Source of the DNA: a virus
DNA: 64,000 nt
Virus record (IMG/VR): IMGVR_UViG_3300023179_000026
Coordinates: 1-64,000 of that record
Strand: one strand, 5' to 3'
Below the pieces are notes generated by a model. The model saw only the letters and a program-made list of their open reading frames with translations. It was not told the DNA's origin and searched no databases. Below are positions 13,399 to 20,630 of the stretch, piece after piece. Position 1 is the stretch's first letter; each line of letters starts with the position of its first letter. The position numbers were made by a program, and so were the translations under genes.

Positions 13399-13956
13399 AT
13401 GAAATGTTATGAAATTATAAAAGAAGCACGTTTAAGTGACTTTCCATATACCGATGAACCTGATAAAACTACGGTTCAATTAAGAAGTCATCAAAGTCAA
13501 ATTTATACAAATCTTGCAAAAAAAGTTCAACGTATCAATGAACTAAAAACAGAATTAAAAGCACTTGAAGATGAAGTAAAACAATCAACACGTGAAAATG
13601 TTGCAGATTTATTTGATGTTGAAGATGCAGTAAAAACACGTGTTATTGACACAGTGTCATTTATTGTAACGTTATCAAAAGATCCCAAAGTCACTACTTC
13701 ACCAAAATATAAAGATATTTTAGAAGTATTAGAAAAACAGCTCACCCCCGAATTAATTACTGTGCTTGAAAATTTAAAAAAGACTATGGTAACAATTACT
13801 CAGAAAGCACCATCATTAAGAATTGACCCTAAAGACAAACAAAAGTTAGATGAAGGCGTACTATCTAGCTATATAAATAAGCTAAAAAGTTGGGTTATGA
13901 ATTGGAGTAAAAAATATGATGCCAAACTTAATCAACTTAAAAGTTTGGCATATTAA
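13399..13956 (+). CDS. putative internal head protein with capsid-targeting-like N-terminus
   Basis: 185 aa, mostly long amphipathic helices with a coiled-coil-like region at about 35-70. The N-terminus MKCYEIIKEA closely resembles the T4 capsid-targeting sequence of internal proteins and Alt (MKTYQEFIAEA), including the hydrophobic-x-Glu before Ala that the T4 prohead protease cuts. Inference: a scaffold-core or DNA-injected protein. Several other proteins here share the motif (20631, 40411, 40761, 42896). Otherwise unrecognised. Confidence 0.55.
   Translation: MKCYEIIKEARLSDFPYTDEPDKTTVQLRSHQSQIYTNLAKKVQRINELKTELKALEDEVKQSTRENVADLFDVEDAVKTRVIDTVSFIVTLSKDPKVTTSPKYKDILEVLEKQLTPELITVLENLKKTMVTITQKAPSLRIDPKDKQKLDEGVLSSYINKLKSWVMNWSKKYDAKLNQLKSLAY
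13919..13951. terminator. hairpin between convergent genes
   Basis: ATGCCAAACTT / AAGTTTGGCAT, 11 bp with an 11-nt loop, overlapping the end of 13399-13956. Weak T content after it on either strand. Confidence 0.45.
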
Positions 13957-13961
13957 ATTAA

Positions 13962-14153
13962 TTATTCAAAAACGACTATATCCCATTTATTAATTGGACA
14001 TTTTTCATTATGATGTGTGTATAATGTTTTAGCGTATTCATTTCGCTTTTTACATAATGTTGCACTATAAAATTCACAATTTCTGCAAATTCTTGCACGT
14101 TCCTGTGCCCATGCAGGTTCATACCCTAAGAAAGCCTCATTAACAGTTGACAT
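13962..14153 (-). CDS. small Cys-rich protein, 63 aa
   Basis: Contains CRNCEFYSATLC and a later CPINKW; four Cys could bind one metal. The N-terminus MSTVNEAFL resembles the head-targeting motif (V-N-E before A) seen in 42896-43888. Function unknown. Confidence 0.55.
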   Translation of the reverse strand: MSTVNEAFLGYEPAWAQERARICRNCEFYSATLCKKRNEYAKTLYTHHNEKCPINKWDIVVFE

Positions 14154-14212
14154 AATTAATCCTGTAAAATAAATAATATTTATCCTTATAACTAGTATAA
14201 GTTAAGATTTTG

Positions 14213-14294
14213 TGGTGCCCATGGAGGGATTCGAACCCCCACGCTAGGCACTTGCTCCTAAGGCAAGCGTGTCTACCAATTTCACCACATGGGC
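14213..14294 (-). tRNA. tRNA-Leu (TAG)
   Basis: Type II tRNA with variable arm, anticodon loop CTTAGGA, acceptor GCCCATG/CATGGGC, encoded CCA. Confidence 0.9.
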
Positions 14295-14304
14295 ATTTTA
14301 ATTG

Positions 14305-14377
14305 TCTCTCTGCTTGGATTTGAACCAAGACCGCTGCGCCCCAAACGCAGTACGCTGCCAGATTACGCCACAGAGAG
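14305..14377 (-). tRNA. tRNA-Pro (TGG)
   Basis: Acceptor CTCTCTG/CAGAGAG, anticodon loop TTTGGGG on a CTGCG/CGCAG stem. CCA not encoded (CAA follows A73). Confidence 0.85.
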
Positions 14378-14431
14378 TATTCTTTAAATTATTATAATTA
14401 AGAACACTATGTTCAATATGCTTAATTATAA

Positions 14432-14505
14432 TGGTAGGGGCACAGAGAATCAAACTCTGATTTATTGGTTAAAAGCCAATTACTTTATCATTAAGTTATA
14501 CCCCC
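14432..14505 (-). tRNA. tRNA-Lys (TTT), copy 2
   Basis: Anticodon loop CTTTTAA, acceptor GGGGGTA, encoded CCA. The D arm has diverged from copy 1 (AACTTAATGATAAAGT). Lies directly after the intact release-factor-like gene; paralogous block to 11087-11247. Confidence 0.85.
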
Positions 14506-14523
14506 ATTATCTTTCGTACCTTG

Positions 14524-14952
14524 TCACTGTCCATTTGGACTCTCCTTTAAAAAACTTGTATCAAATGTATCAGGATCATCAACCAACTGATTTTCACTGA
14601 CTTCAACCCATTTACCATCAATCTTTACTTCTACTTTAACTTTTTTCAATTCACGTTCCAACGCACGTTCAGCTTCTACTAATTCACCTGTGCGTTTCAT
14701 ATATTCTAATTTAATCCACTTTTTAAATTTATCACTATTAGCCATTTTTTCAAATGCATCTTTACGATTGTCTAGTTGGCTACGACTAGATTCGCTATAA
14801 CCATGTGCACCACTTGCACGATGTGTACAATGCACTGCTGAACTTGTTTTATTACGTTTTTGTCCACCTGCTCCTGTACCTTTAGTATATGACCATTCAC
14901 AATCTTTAGCAGTAATACTAAAGAACGGTTCTTCTTTTTTGTTAACTTTCAT
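14524..14952 (-). CDS. release-factor-like GGQ protein
   Basis: 142 aa. Residues about 10-75 form an RF-1 catalytic domain with GTGAGGQKRNK (GGQ at 29-31) and a HCTHRASGAHGYSESSRSQ block, followed by a basic helical stretch and an acidic tail. GGQ enters the peptidyl-transferase centre and hydrolyses peptidyl-tRNA. It lacks codon-recognition domains, so it resembles rescue factors such as ArfB or PrfH-type proteins more than RF1/RF2. Located within the tRNA array. A duplicated fragment of its end is at 11180-11247. Confidence 0.85.
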   Translation of the reverse strand: MKVNKKEEPFFSITAKDCEWSYTKGTGAGGQKRNKTSSAVHCTHRASGAHGYSESSRSQLDNRKDAFEKMANSDKFKKWIKLEYMKRTGELVEAERALERELKKVKVEVKIDGKWVEVSENQLVDDPDTFDTSFLKESPNGQ

Positions 14953-14977
14953 TATATTTCCTATACTAAATACGGTT

Positions 14978-15157
14978 ATGAACGATGTTTACGAAACTTT
15001 AACACCAAATGGTTTACATATTTACTTATGTAGAAACCATAATGGTGTATGCATTGTCATATTACGTGATGTATATGATCAAAAATTTATGATGAAGTAT
15101 TTTAATGATTATAAACTAGCTTTTCAATTTATTCTTGATTTTGAACATCCAATTTAA
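14978..15157 (+). CDS. hypothetical protein, 59 aa
   Basis: Start set at ATG 14978 (MNDVYETL). Small alpha-beta protein, aromatic-rich. Divergent from the release-factor-like gene, which starts 26 nt away. No family recognised. Confidence 0.5.
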   Translation: MNDVYETLTPNGLHIYLCRNHNGVCIVILRDVYDQKFMMKYFNDYKLAFQFILDFEHPI

Positions 15158-15199
15158 AATATATTTCATGTGTTCTATGTTAATTAATAATTTTTTGCT

Positions 15200-15832
15200 T
15201 TACTTAAACATTGGACCTTCTACCCAAGCAACAATGCTTTTTCTTGAACCTGCCGTAATTGGTGTAACTTGATGTATCATCCAACTAGGAAAGCATATTA
15301 AAGTTCCACGTTTTTGTTCTACTGTAATTTTATCCCTTGAAACGGATGAAAAAATATTAAATTCACCACCTTCATACTCGCTTTTATCTTGTAAAAATAA
15401 TACTGTACTTAATTTTCTTATAAGGTGTGAGTTATGAATAGGACCCATAATTAAATCCATATGATCATCATATTTTGCGCCTATAGTATCATACAAAGTG
15501 TATTGAAATAAACTGAAACCGAAGAGATCAAAACGATAAAAATCGTTATTAAGTCTTGTTACTCTAGCAAAATATTCATCAAAAAACCAATTGATAGCAG
15601 GGTCGATGTTAATCCACGCTACTTTTGAATCACGGACTTCTTTACTAAAACTTTTTATTTTTTTTTTATTTTTTTGATTGGTGTCTCTTTGATTTATAAC
15701 AGAGGCATCTTCTGCAATTAATTTATCGCCGTATGATTCAATTGTTTTTAACTGCTCTTCGCTAAACGCATTATGCAAATATACATAAGGATATATAATT
15801 TTTCCAACAGTTTCTACATTTGTAGTTAACAT
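15200..15832 (-). CDS. 2OG-Fe(II) oxygenase, PKHD-type hydroxylase-like
   Basis: 210 aa. Iron ligands in YDDHMDLI, then YEGGEFNI, a GTLICFPSWMIHQVTPI block (distal His), and GSRKSIVAWVEGP (Arg for 2-oxoglutarate). This order and the C-terminal VAWVEGP match PKHD-type/PiuC-like hydroxylases common in T4-like marine phages. Between tRNA-Ala and 14978. Substrate unknown. Confidence 0.85.
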   Translation of the reverse strand: MLTTNVETVGKIIYPYVYLHNAFSEEQLKTIESYGDKLIAEDASVINQRDTNQKNKKKIKSFSKEVRDSKVAWINIDPAINWFFDEYFARVTRLNNDFYRFDLFGFSLFQYTLYDTIGAKYDDHMDLIMGPIHNSHLIRKLSTVLFLQDKSEYEGGEFNIFSSVSRDKITVEQKRGTLICFPSWMIHQVTPITAGSRKSIVAWVEGPMFK

Positions 15833-15849
15833 TGTTTCCCTTTTTTATA

Positions 15850-15925
15850 TGGTGGAGGTAAACGGGTTCGAACCGATGACCTTTAACTTGCAAAGCTACT
15901 GCTCTCCCAACTGAGCTATACCCCC
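15850..15925 (-). tRNA. tRNA-Ala (TGC)
   Basis: Anticodon loop TTTGCAA, T-loop TTCGAAC, encoded CCA. The anticodon stem has one mismatch and the acceptor one wobble. Confidence 0.9.
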
Positions 15926-15936
15926 AAAAGTACTTT

Positions 15937-15944
15937 TATTTATA
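15937..15944 (-). promoter_or_regulatory. T4-like late promoter motif
   Basis: TATAAATA on the minus strand, 11 nt upstream of mature tRNA-Ala. Confidence 0.5.
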
Positions 15945-15967
15945 AACGTAAAATGCACTTTAATAAT

Positions 15968-16063
15968 TTATGGTGACAGGCTCCCGAACCTGTGCTGACA
16001 AGAGTACGACCACCGTTTTCACGTATCCTCTCTTACTGCTCTTCAACGTTAAGCTACACCATA
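15968..16063 (-). ncRNA. tRNA-like RNA with an extended anticodon arm
   Basis: Acceptor TATGGTG/CACCATA, D arm GCTT/GAGC, and a T-arm-like ACAGG...CCTGT with an 8-nt loop fold as a tRNA. The anticodon stem AAGAG/CTCTT however encloses 25 nt, itself with a TACG/CGTA pairing, instead of a 7-nt loop. So either a decayed tRNA, a tRNA with an insertion, or a tRNA mimic. No anticodon can be assigned. Confidence 0.5.
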
Positions 16064-16127
16064 TTGAAACACACTTACGGCTTTAAACCGCTGAACAATA
16101 CTGCCCTGATAAAATGTGCTTCAATAT
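16061..16127 (-). ncRNA. long hairpin between tRNA-Tyr and the tRNA-like RNA
   Basis: A 13-bp stem, 16115-16127 with 16061-16073 (one G-T), closes a loop holding a small CGG-TTTAAAG-CCG hairpin. The stem overlaps the CCA of tRNA-Tyr and the first bases of the next tRNA-like RNA, so tRNA end processing would compete with it. Confidence 0.45.
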
Positions 16128-16213
16128 GGTGGGTGCTCTCCGATTCGAACAGAGAAGGCCAAAGACAAGAGATTTACAGTCTCCCCCCGATACCGTTACG
16201 GGACTAAACACCC
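16127..16213 (-). tRNA. tRNA-Tyr (GTA)
   Basis: Type II tRNA with long variable arm, anticodon loop CTGTAAA, acceptor GGGTGTT/AGCACCC, encoded CCA. Confidence 0.9.
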
Positions 16214-16315
16214 AAAATTTACATCTTTTTTAAAGATCTTTTAAACTGACTAACTTGCGTACAAATCAATCAGTATATATATTACATCAAACTAAAATTA
16301 TTTTCAAGCATTTTT

Positions 16316-16391
16316 TGGTGCCGCCTCGTGGAATTGAACCACGTTCCTAGATTCTTCAGACCCATGCTATGACCACATCAGCTAAAGCGGC
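16316..16391 (-). tRNA. tRNA-Phe (GAA)
   Basis: Anticodon loop CTGAAGA, acceptor GCCGCTT/AGGCGGC, encoded CCA. The anticodon stem contains two G-T pairs. The 100 nt upstream (16214-16315) are A/T-rich with nothing further recognised. Confidence 0.85.
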
Positions 16392-16395
16392 GTTA

Positions 16396-16469
16396 TGGCG
16401 TTCCATAGCGGATTTGAACCGCTGTTCACGGATAGAAAGTCCGTTTTCGTAACCCCTAGAAGAATGAAC
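16396..16469 (-). tRNA. tRNA-Glu (TTC)
   Basis: Anticodon loop CTTTCTA on ACGGA/TCCGT, G73, encoded CCA. Two mismatches in the acceptor stem (positions 5 and 6), so it may be decaying or edited by selection. Confidence 0.75.
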
Positions 16470-16473
16470 TTGA

Positions 16474-16944
16474 TTATGCTACAACAACATATCCCCACAA
16501 TTTACGTGGCTTGTTCGCTTTGTATCTGCTATCAAAAGCATCATGCACAACATGATTAATACACGCAGACAAGTGTCCCCTAGTATGCAGAATTACTTTA
16601 CCTGTAGGAATATCTTTTTTCGTTACATACTTACGTGACTTTTTTACTGATACATACTTGTAACCACGTTCTTCCAAATATTGTTTCCATACCGAGGTAA
16701 TAACACCTTTGTCAGGATTAAAATCATATCCCGCTGCATATTGCATTTCATTCAACTCCCACCACACTTGATGGTAGGGCAAACCTAATATAATTGAAAT
16801 TGAACGTGTTACACAATCACGTTTTTTTGTACCTTTAAATCCATCTGAAGCACGTCCACCATCTGTTTGAACATATGAACATGCTTCTTTTTCTAGACTG
16901 ATTACTGTTACTGAACCATTGTAATAATTAACATTCAATATCAT
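16474..16944 (-). CDS. papain-like cysteine peptidase-fold protein (predicted)
   Basis: 156 aa. Contains RDCVTRSISIILGLPYHQVW (Cys at the start of a helix, about residue 43) and later GHLSACINHVVHDAFDS (His, then Asp), the Cys-His-Asp order of a widespread phage/bacterial cysteine peptidase-like family. Also annotated in some phages as hypothetical; the activity is not proven. Own TTGACT-17-TATAAT promoter at 16969-16997. Confidence 0.6.
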   Translation of the reverse strand: MILNVNYYNGSVTVISLEKEACSYVQTDGGRASDGFKGTKKRDCVTRSISIILGLPYHQVWWELNEMQYAAGYDFNPDKGVITSVWKQYLEERGYKYVSVKKSRKYVTKKDIPTGKVILHTRGHLSACINHVVHDAFDSRYKANKPRKLWGYVVVA

Positions 16945-16968
16945 ATCAATCTCCTAATCAACAATTTA

Positions 16969-16997
16969 ATTATATGTTAATTTGGACAAAGAGTCAA
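16969..16997 (-). promoter_or_regulatory. sigma70-type early promoter
   Basis: Minus strand TTGACT, 17 nt, TATAAT; drives 16474-16944. Confidence 0.75.
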
Positions 16998-17243
16998 CTA
17001 TGCGGTTTTTTTAAATGTTTGTTGTGCGTAATCTACAACAGTTGCAGTGCTACCCCAAGCATTAGCAGGTATTTCGTTGTAAACATACAACATAATATCT
17101 TTTAATGCGGCTAAATTTTTAGAATCAGCTTTAAATACAGCACCCGCTAAATCATTAGTAAGTACTGCTCGGAGAAAACTACCTGGCATAATGCCTTCGT
17201 TAACATATCTGTCAAGTGAATCTTTAGTAGCTTGCGGTATCAT
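16998..17243 (-). CDS. conserved small phage protein, 81 aa
   Basis: Start at 17243 (MIPQATKDSLDRYV) behind AAGGAG. The pattern 'slerYv..Gi..GsFLrAVL.NDL..A...AD..N..al..i..Y.YNe.P...wGS' is a widespread small phage family without known function. Confidence 0.65.
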   Translation of the reverse strand: MIPQATKDSLDRYVNEGIMPGSFLRAVLTNDLAGAVFKADSKNLAALKDIMLYVYNEIPANAWGSTATVVDYAQQTFKKTA

Positions 17244-17253
17244 TTTTAACTCC

Positions 17254-17565
17254 TTACAGTTTAATCCAACCAAAACTATCACATAAAAACTCGGTGGTCT
17301 CACCATTGGTACACACTTCAACAATATCACCTATACTAAGCGAACGTCCTCTACCGTAAAGTTCTACACGTTCACTTTGACGATAAGGATTGTTAGTAAG
17401 GTCAAAAGCTTCTTCAGCAGCTTTTGTACCTTCAAGATCAGTGAAAAATGGTGCTGCAGCTTTATATAAATCAAGCACTGAACGAACTAACCCAATACGA
17501 TTTTTTGAGAAATAAAACTCGGTTGAAACTTCTTCGGGGGCTAACTTGATAGTCACTAAACTCAT
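17254..17565 (-). CDS. conserved hypothetical protein, 103 aa
   Basis: C-terminal half has the recurring pattern EEAFDLTNNPYRQSERVELYG followed by GRSLSIGDIVEV and CDSFGWIKL, found in many phage/plasmid hypotheticals and suggesting a small beta-barrel. Precedes 16998-17243 with a short gap, so one transcript from 17596. Confidence 0.65.
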   Translation of the reverse strand: MSLVTIKLAPEEVSTEFYFSKNRIGLVRSVLDLYKAAAPFFTDLEGTKAAEEAFDLTNNPYRQSERVELYGRGRSLSIGDIVEVCTNGETTEFLCDSFGWIKL

Positions 17566-17595
17566 TTCAATCTCCGTTTCGTTGTCAATAGAGAT

Positions 17596-17624
17596 ATATT
17601 ATCTAAATTTAGATATATTGTCAA
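17596..17624 (-). promoter_or_regulatory. sigma70-type early promoter
   Basis: Minus strand TTGACA, 17 nt, TAATAT; drives 17254-17565 and 16998-17243. Confidence 0.65.
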
Positions 17625-18142
17625 GCAATTTTTATTTGTATGGTTTTTGCAACAGGTACTTGTCTTACATATTCGCCATCACCTTTACGGTTAGCCCAAG
17701 GTTTTAATGGATAGGACAAGATTAATTCACTGTCAATTAATACTGCTCTTGTGCATAACGCATTTAATTGAACATAACATACTTTGTGATCTTCAGCTAC
17801 AGTAAGTGGAATCTTTTTAAGATATTCTGCACTTTTACGCCACTGATGGTCTTTACGTTCAATACAATTAATTTCACTGAATGGAAATGGTGTATCATCC
17901 CGCCAATTACCATGTCTAACTTCTATTTCCCAAGTTTGGATAACTTTATCTGTATCTTTATCTAGGGTAAGTAAATCAATACCGTAATCATTTGGGTTTT
18001 CTATAGTTGTTAAAGTTGTAGGTAAAAAACCATTCAAATACTTAATAAATGCTTTCTTACCTTTACTATCATATTGAGAGTGATCGTTACGGTCAAATGG
18101 TTTGAGGTTACCACTCATACCACGTTTTTGTTCAATTTTCAT
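17621..18142 (-). CDS. hypothetical protein, possible PD-(D/E)XK-like nuclease
   Basis: 173 aa. DYGIDLLTLDKDTDKVIQTWEIEVRHGNW has the D...(E)xE arrangement of restriction-like nuclease cores (Asp followed by a strand with ExE in place of ExK), so a nuclease fold is possible but a lysine is missing. Conserved basic/aromatic segments follow. Function not established. Confidence 0.5.
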   Translation of the reverse strand: MKIEQKRGMSGNLKPFDRNDHSQYDSKGKKAFIKYLNGFLPTTLTTIENPNDYGIDLLTLDKDTDKVIQTWEIEVRHGNWRDDTPFPFSEINCIERKDHQWRKSAEYLKKIPLTVAEDHKVCYVQLNALCTRAVLIDSELILSYPLKPWANRKGDGEYVRQVPVAKTIQIKIA

Positions 18143-18158
18143 AAGTTATAAGTTAAGT

Positions 18159-18232
18159 TGGTGCCCCTTGACAGAATCGAACTGCCAATTGATGATTACA
18201 AATCAACCGTTATACCATTTAACTAAAAGGGC
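18159..18232 (-). tRNA. tRNA-Thr (TGT)
   Basis: Anticodon loop TTTGTAA, acceptor GCCCTTT/AAGGGGC, encoded CCA. One anticodon-stem mismatch. Confidence 0.85.
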
Positions 18233-18241
18233 AATAATAAT

Positions 18242-18598
18242 TTACCTAGCATCTCGTGTAAGATAATTTACACGAATTTTCTTTGGATTGAAATAAGTTT
18301 GGACAATATACTGTGCCAAATTTATATCAAATGGTTTACAGCTAAAAATATCGATATATGCAGAACCATCTAATTCCATGAAATGCGCTGTAATACTACT
18401 TGTTGTAATCGCTTGCATTAATGTATAACCTTGTTTGGGATCATCTTCAAGTAAATATTCAATCCATGGTTCACCTGCAGCAATCATATCAATAGTTGGC
18501 ACAAGGTACTTGATCCAATTGTATATGTTTTCACGACTATCGATTTTCTCGCAACCACTACAATCTAACAAAAGATGATAACCAAAATATTCTGACAT
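18242..18598 (-). CDS. speD: S-adenosylmethionine decarboxylase-like protein
   Basis: 118 aa. SSITAHFMELDGSAYIDIFSCKPFD (about residues 66-90) matches the pyruvoyl-dependent SAM decarboxylase core ('shis.Htwpe...a.iDvftCg'), with a candidate autocleavage Ser at the SSI. The length fits the short bacterial class. The enzyme supplies aminopropyl groups for spermidine, which neutralises packaged DNA; homologues are known auxiliary genes in marine cyanophages. It follows tRNA-Thr. Confidence 0.8.
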   Translation of the reverse strand: MSEYFGYHLLLDCSGCEKIDSRENIYNWIKYLVPTIDMIAAGEPWIEYLLEDDPKQGYTLMQAITTSSITAHFMELDGSAYIDIFSCKPFDINLAQYIVQTYFNPKKIRVNYLTRDAR

Positions 18599-18618
18599 TC
18601 GTTTTCCTTTTTAATAAT

Positions 18619-19074
18619 TTATCCTAGTTCACGTTTTGTAATAATTTCTTTAAATGTTTCATCGTTAGAAAACACAGTGAACATGCCATTTTTATAACCT
18701 ATAAGATGTTTACCTAATGTTGCAGTATGTTCTGCCCATTCGTAAACATAATCTTTTATTGTAATTGATGTTGGAACCATTCTGTAGTAAAAATAATTTT
18801 CAATCCATTTAGGTAGTAGGATAATATCTGATTCACTTGGTTTCATATTGTCAGGTATGGTTGAATTTTCTCGCCAACCACATAAAAATACTTTACATAA
18901 TTGTGGACGCACAGGGTATATGCCACATCTTTTTTTAACAAGAAATCTACATTTACCACCACGTAAACTCATATCAAAACCATAAATGTCAGCAGAAAGA
19001 AACCCTTCGCAACATCTAGAACACCCATCACATGTTCTATCGTTTTTTTCTTGGTTTATTGGGTAAACGACCAC
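18619..19074 (-). CDS. YkgJ-type cysteine cluster protein
   Basis: 151 aa from a GTG at 19074 (a longer frame from 19134 would overlap the HNH gene by 98 nt). The pattern CDGCSRCCEG...GGKCRFLVKKRCGIYPVRPQLCKVF is the YkgJ/CxxCxxCC cluster family, thought to bind Fe-S or zinc. Role unknown; some relatives modify lysine residues. Confidence 0.7.
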   Translation of the reverse strand: MVVYPINQEKNDRTCDGCSRCCEGFLSADIYGFDMSLRGGKCRFLVKKRCGIYPVRPQLCKVFLCGWRENSTIPDNMKPSESDIILLPKWIENYFYYRMVPTSITIKDYVYEWAEHTATLGKHLIGYKNGMFTVFSNDETFKEIITKRELG

Positions 19075-19489
19075 TAGCTTTTTGTCTTTCGTAAAAATGA
19101 ACTTTAACGTGACAATTTGGGCATAGTACATCACATTTGTCTAGTTCAGGTTTGATTTCTTCCAATGTTTTATTTCGCATTTGTGCCCATGTAAATTCTT
19201 TTTCAGACGGATCACGATGATGTAACGTGTATAACCCAAGAATAGGTTCGTCAATACCACATGCCATACAACGCATACCACCTTTATAATTTAAAGCTTC
19301 TATTTTACGTTGTTCAACACGATTCTTTTTGTAAAAATTTTTATTATCAATACACTTATGTTGAATGTTTTTCTTTTGAATTGCTATCCTTAAAAACTTT
19401 ATATCAACGTAAAGGGCTTTTGCTAAATCAGTAAGTGGCTTATTTTCAAAGTTGCTTACTTGTCTTTTTAAATTTTCAATAAATGTCAT
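19037..19489 (-). CDS. HNH endonuclease-like protein
   Basis: 150 aa. GGMRCMACGIDEP then LYTLHHRDPSEKEFTW and CDVLCPNCHVKVHF form a complete HNH nuclease core with two Cys pairs for zinc. Lies next to tRNA-Asn and overlaps the YkgJ-type gene. Probably a homing endonuclease of the tRNA region. Confidence 0.8.
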   Translation of the reverse strand: MTFIENLKRQVSNFENKPLTDLAKALYVDIKFLRIAIQKKNIQHKCIDNKNFYKKNRVEQRKIEALNYKGGMRCMACGIDEPILGLYTLHHRDPSEKEFTWAQMRNKTLEEIKPELDKCDVLCPNCHVKVHFYERQKASGRLPNKPRKKR

Positions 19490-19508
19490 ACAAACTCAAT
19501 AATATGTT

Positions 19509-19583
19509 TGGCTCCAATGCGTGGGATCGAACCACGGACCAATTGATTAACAGTCAACTGCTCTACCTCTGAGCTACATTGGA
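19509..19583 (-). tRNA. tRNA-Asn (GTT)
   Basis: Acceptor TCCAATG/CATTGGA, anticodon loop CTGTTAA, encoded CCA. Confidence 0.9.
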
Positions 19584-19592
19584 ATATGATTT

Positions 19593-19600
19593 TATTTATA
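19593..19600 (-). promoter_or_regulatory. T4-like late promoter motif
   Basis: TATAAATA on the minus strand, 9 nt upstream of tRNA-Asn. Confidence 0.5.
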
Positions 19601-19624
19601 AGCCACTACAACGGCTAAAATTTT

Positions 19625-19718
19625 TGGTGGAAAGTGTGGGATTCGAACCCACGAAGCAGCTTTTTGACCACTTGCCTTCTTAGCAGGAAGGTACCTTCAG
19701 CCTCTCGGTCAACTTTCC
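19625..19718 (-). tRNA. tRNA-Ser (GCT)
   Basis: Type II tRNA with a long variable arm, anticodon loop CTGCTAA, acceptor GGAAAGT/ACTTTCC, encoded CCA. Confidence 0.9.
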
Positions 19719-19720
19719 GA

Positions 19721-19855
19721 TTATGCAAAAATAAATGCGTATACAAATATTGCTATAAACATTAATAATGATACCCACCAATAAGTAAGCATGCCTACTG
19801 TTATAAGTAATGCTAACCAAGCACCATGATACAAATGTAATTGCCACGTTGTCAT
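19721..19855 (-). CDS. small membrane protein, 44 aa
   Basis: MTTWQLHLYHGAWLALLITV... two adjacent hydrophobic helices with an almost absent loop, ending at TAA just before tRNA-Ser. A TATAAATA motif lies 5 nt upstream of the ATG and there is no ribosome binding site, so it may be translated from a near-leaderless late mRNA. Confidence 0.55.
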   Translation of the reverse strand: MTTWQLHLYHGAWLALLITVGMLTYWWVSLLMFIAIFVYAFIFA

Positions 19856-19860
19856 AACAG

Positions 19861-19868
19861 TATTTATA
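19861..19868 (-). promoter_or_regulatory. T4-like late promoter motif
   Basis: TATAAATA on the minus strand, 5 nt upstream of the ATG of 19721-19855. Confidence 0.55.
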
Positions 19869-19896
19869 TGGTAGATACCACCGCACTGTAATTATA

Positions 19897-20514
19897 CTAT
19901 TTCGTAATAAAATTATCAACGATTGCAGTATTAAAACTTATACTAATACGATCTTTATTTGTATTATTAGTTAGTACATAATGGTCTAAATAGCCGGGAA
20001 AAATAACTAATTTGCCAGTCTTTGGAGGTATTTTCCATTCAATAGAATTAAATTCATTGTATTCGCTGATAATTTCCCCATTGCTATATAAATTGGCATA
20101 ACAATAGGTTTGTTCAATCTTAGAATTAGGATTGTTAAACACAATATCACCTGTATCAAAATCAGCTTCTACGTAGTACACTCCCGACAAATAAGATAAA
20201 CCATGATTATGGCGAAGATTATAATGATGTTTTTGATTTATATTTACCCAAACTGCAGTTATTTCTTGCGAAATATTTTGGCGCAGTTTTAAAATAAGAT
20301 TAGTGTTATTAACTCTAGCCATAATATGACTTAATAGGTCATCAAGCATTGGATGGTTACTTGGCACTAAGTTGCTCTGCCAACCACCACAATTAGTCAA
20401 TACTCTACCTGAGTCTGCTTTTTTTAATTCATAACAAAAATTTTTTAATTTTTGATTGTCAATTTCAAGATTATCAACTAATATAAAATTAGAAAAAATT
20501 GGGAAGGTATACAT
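19897..20514 (-). CDS. putative 2OG-Fe(II) oxygenase (PF13759-like)
   Basis: 205 aa. Follows the PF13759 layout: AVWVNINQKHHYNLRHNHG (His ligand), SGVYYVEAD, KLVIFPGYLDHYVLTNN (distal His), RISISFN (Arg and beta strand). The 2-oxoglutarate site is inferred. Same subfamily as 58035-58637. Ends 42 nt past the start of the small membrane gene. Substrate unknown. Confidence 0.75.
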   Translation of the reverse strand: MYTFPIFSNFILVDNLEIDNQKLKNFCYELKKADSGRVLTNCGGWQSNLVPSNHPMLDDLLSHIMARVNNTNLILKLRQNISQEITAVWVNINQKHHYNLRHNHGLSYLSGVYYVEADFDTGDIVFNNPNSKIEQTYCYANLYSNGEIISEYNEFNSIEWKIPPKTGKLVIFPGYLDHYVLTNNTNKDRISISFNTAIVDNFITK

Positions 20515-20528
20515 ATTTATTTCCTATA

Positions 20529-20623
20529 TGGTGGAGAGCGGAGGAGTCGAACCCCATCCCCTTCTTCAGCGGAACCCAGTTTTCAAGGCTGGTCGGCGCA
20601 CCAACGCACCTGCATCACTCTCC
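20529..20623 (-). tRNA. tRNA-Ser (TGA)
   Basis: Type II tRNA with a long variable arm, anticodon loop CTTGAAA, acceptor GGAGAGT/GCTCTCC, encoded CCA. Confidence 0.9.
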
Positions 20624-20630
20624 GTAAACT

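Noticed and set aside
19680-19919. ORF of 79 aa on the minus strand
   Set aside because: It would read through tRNA-Ser; the 44-aa membrane protein in another frame fits better.
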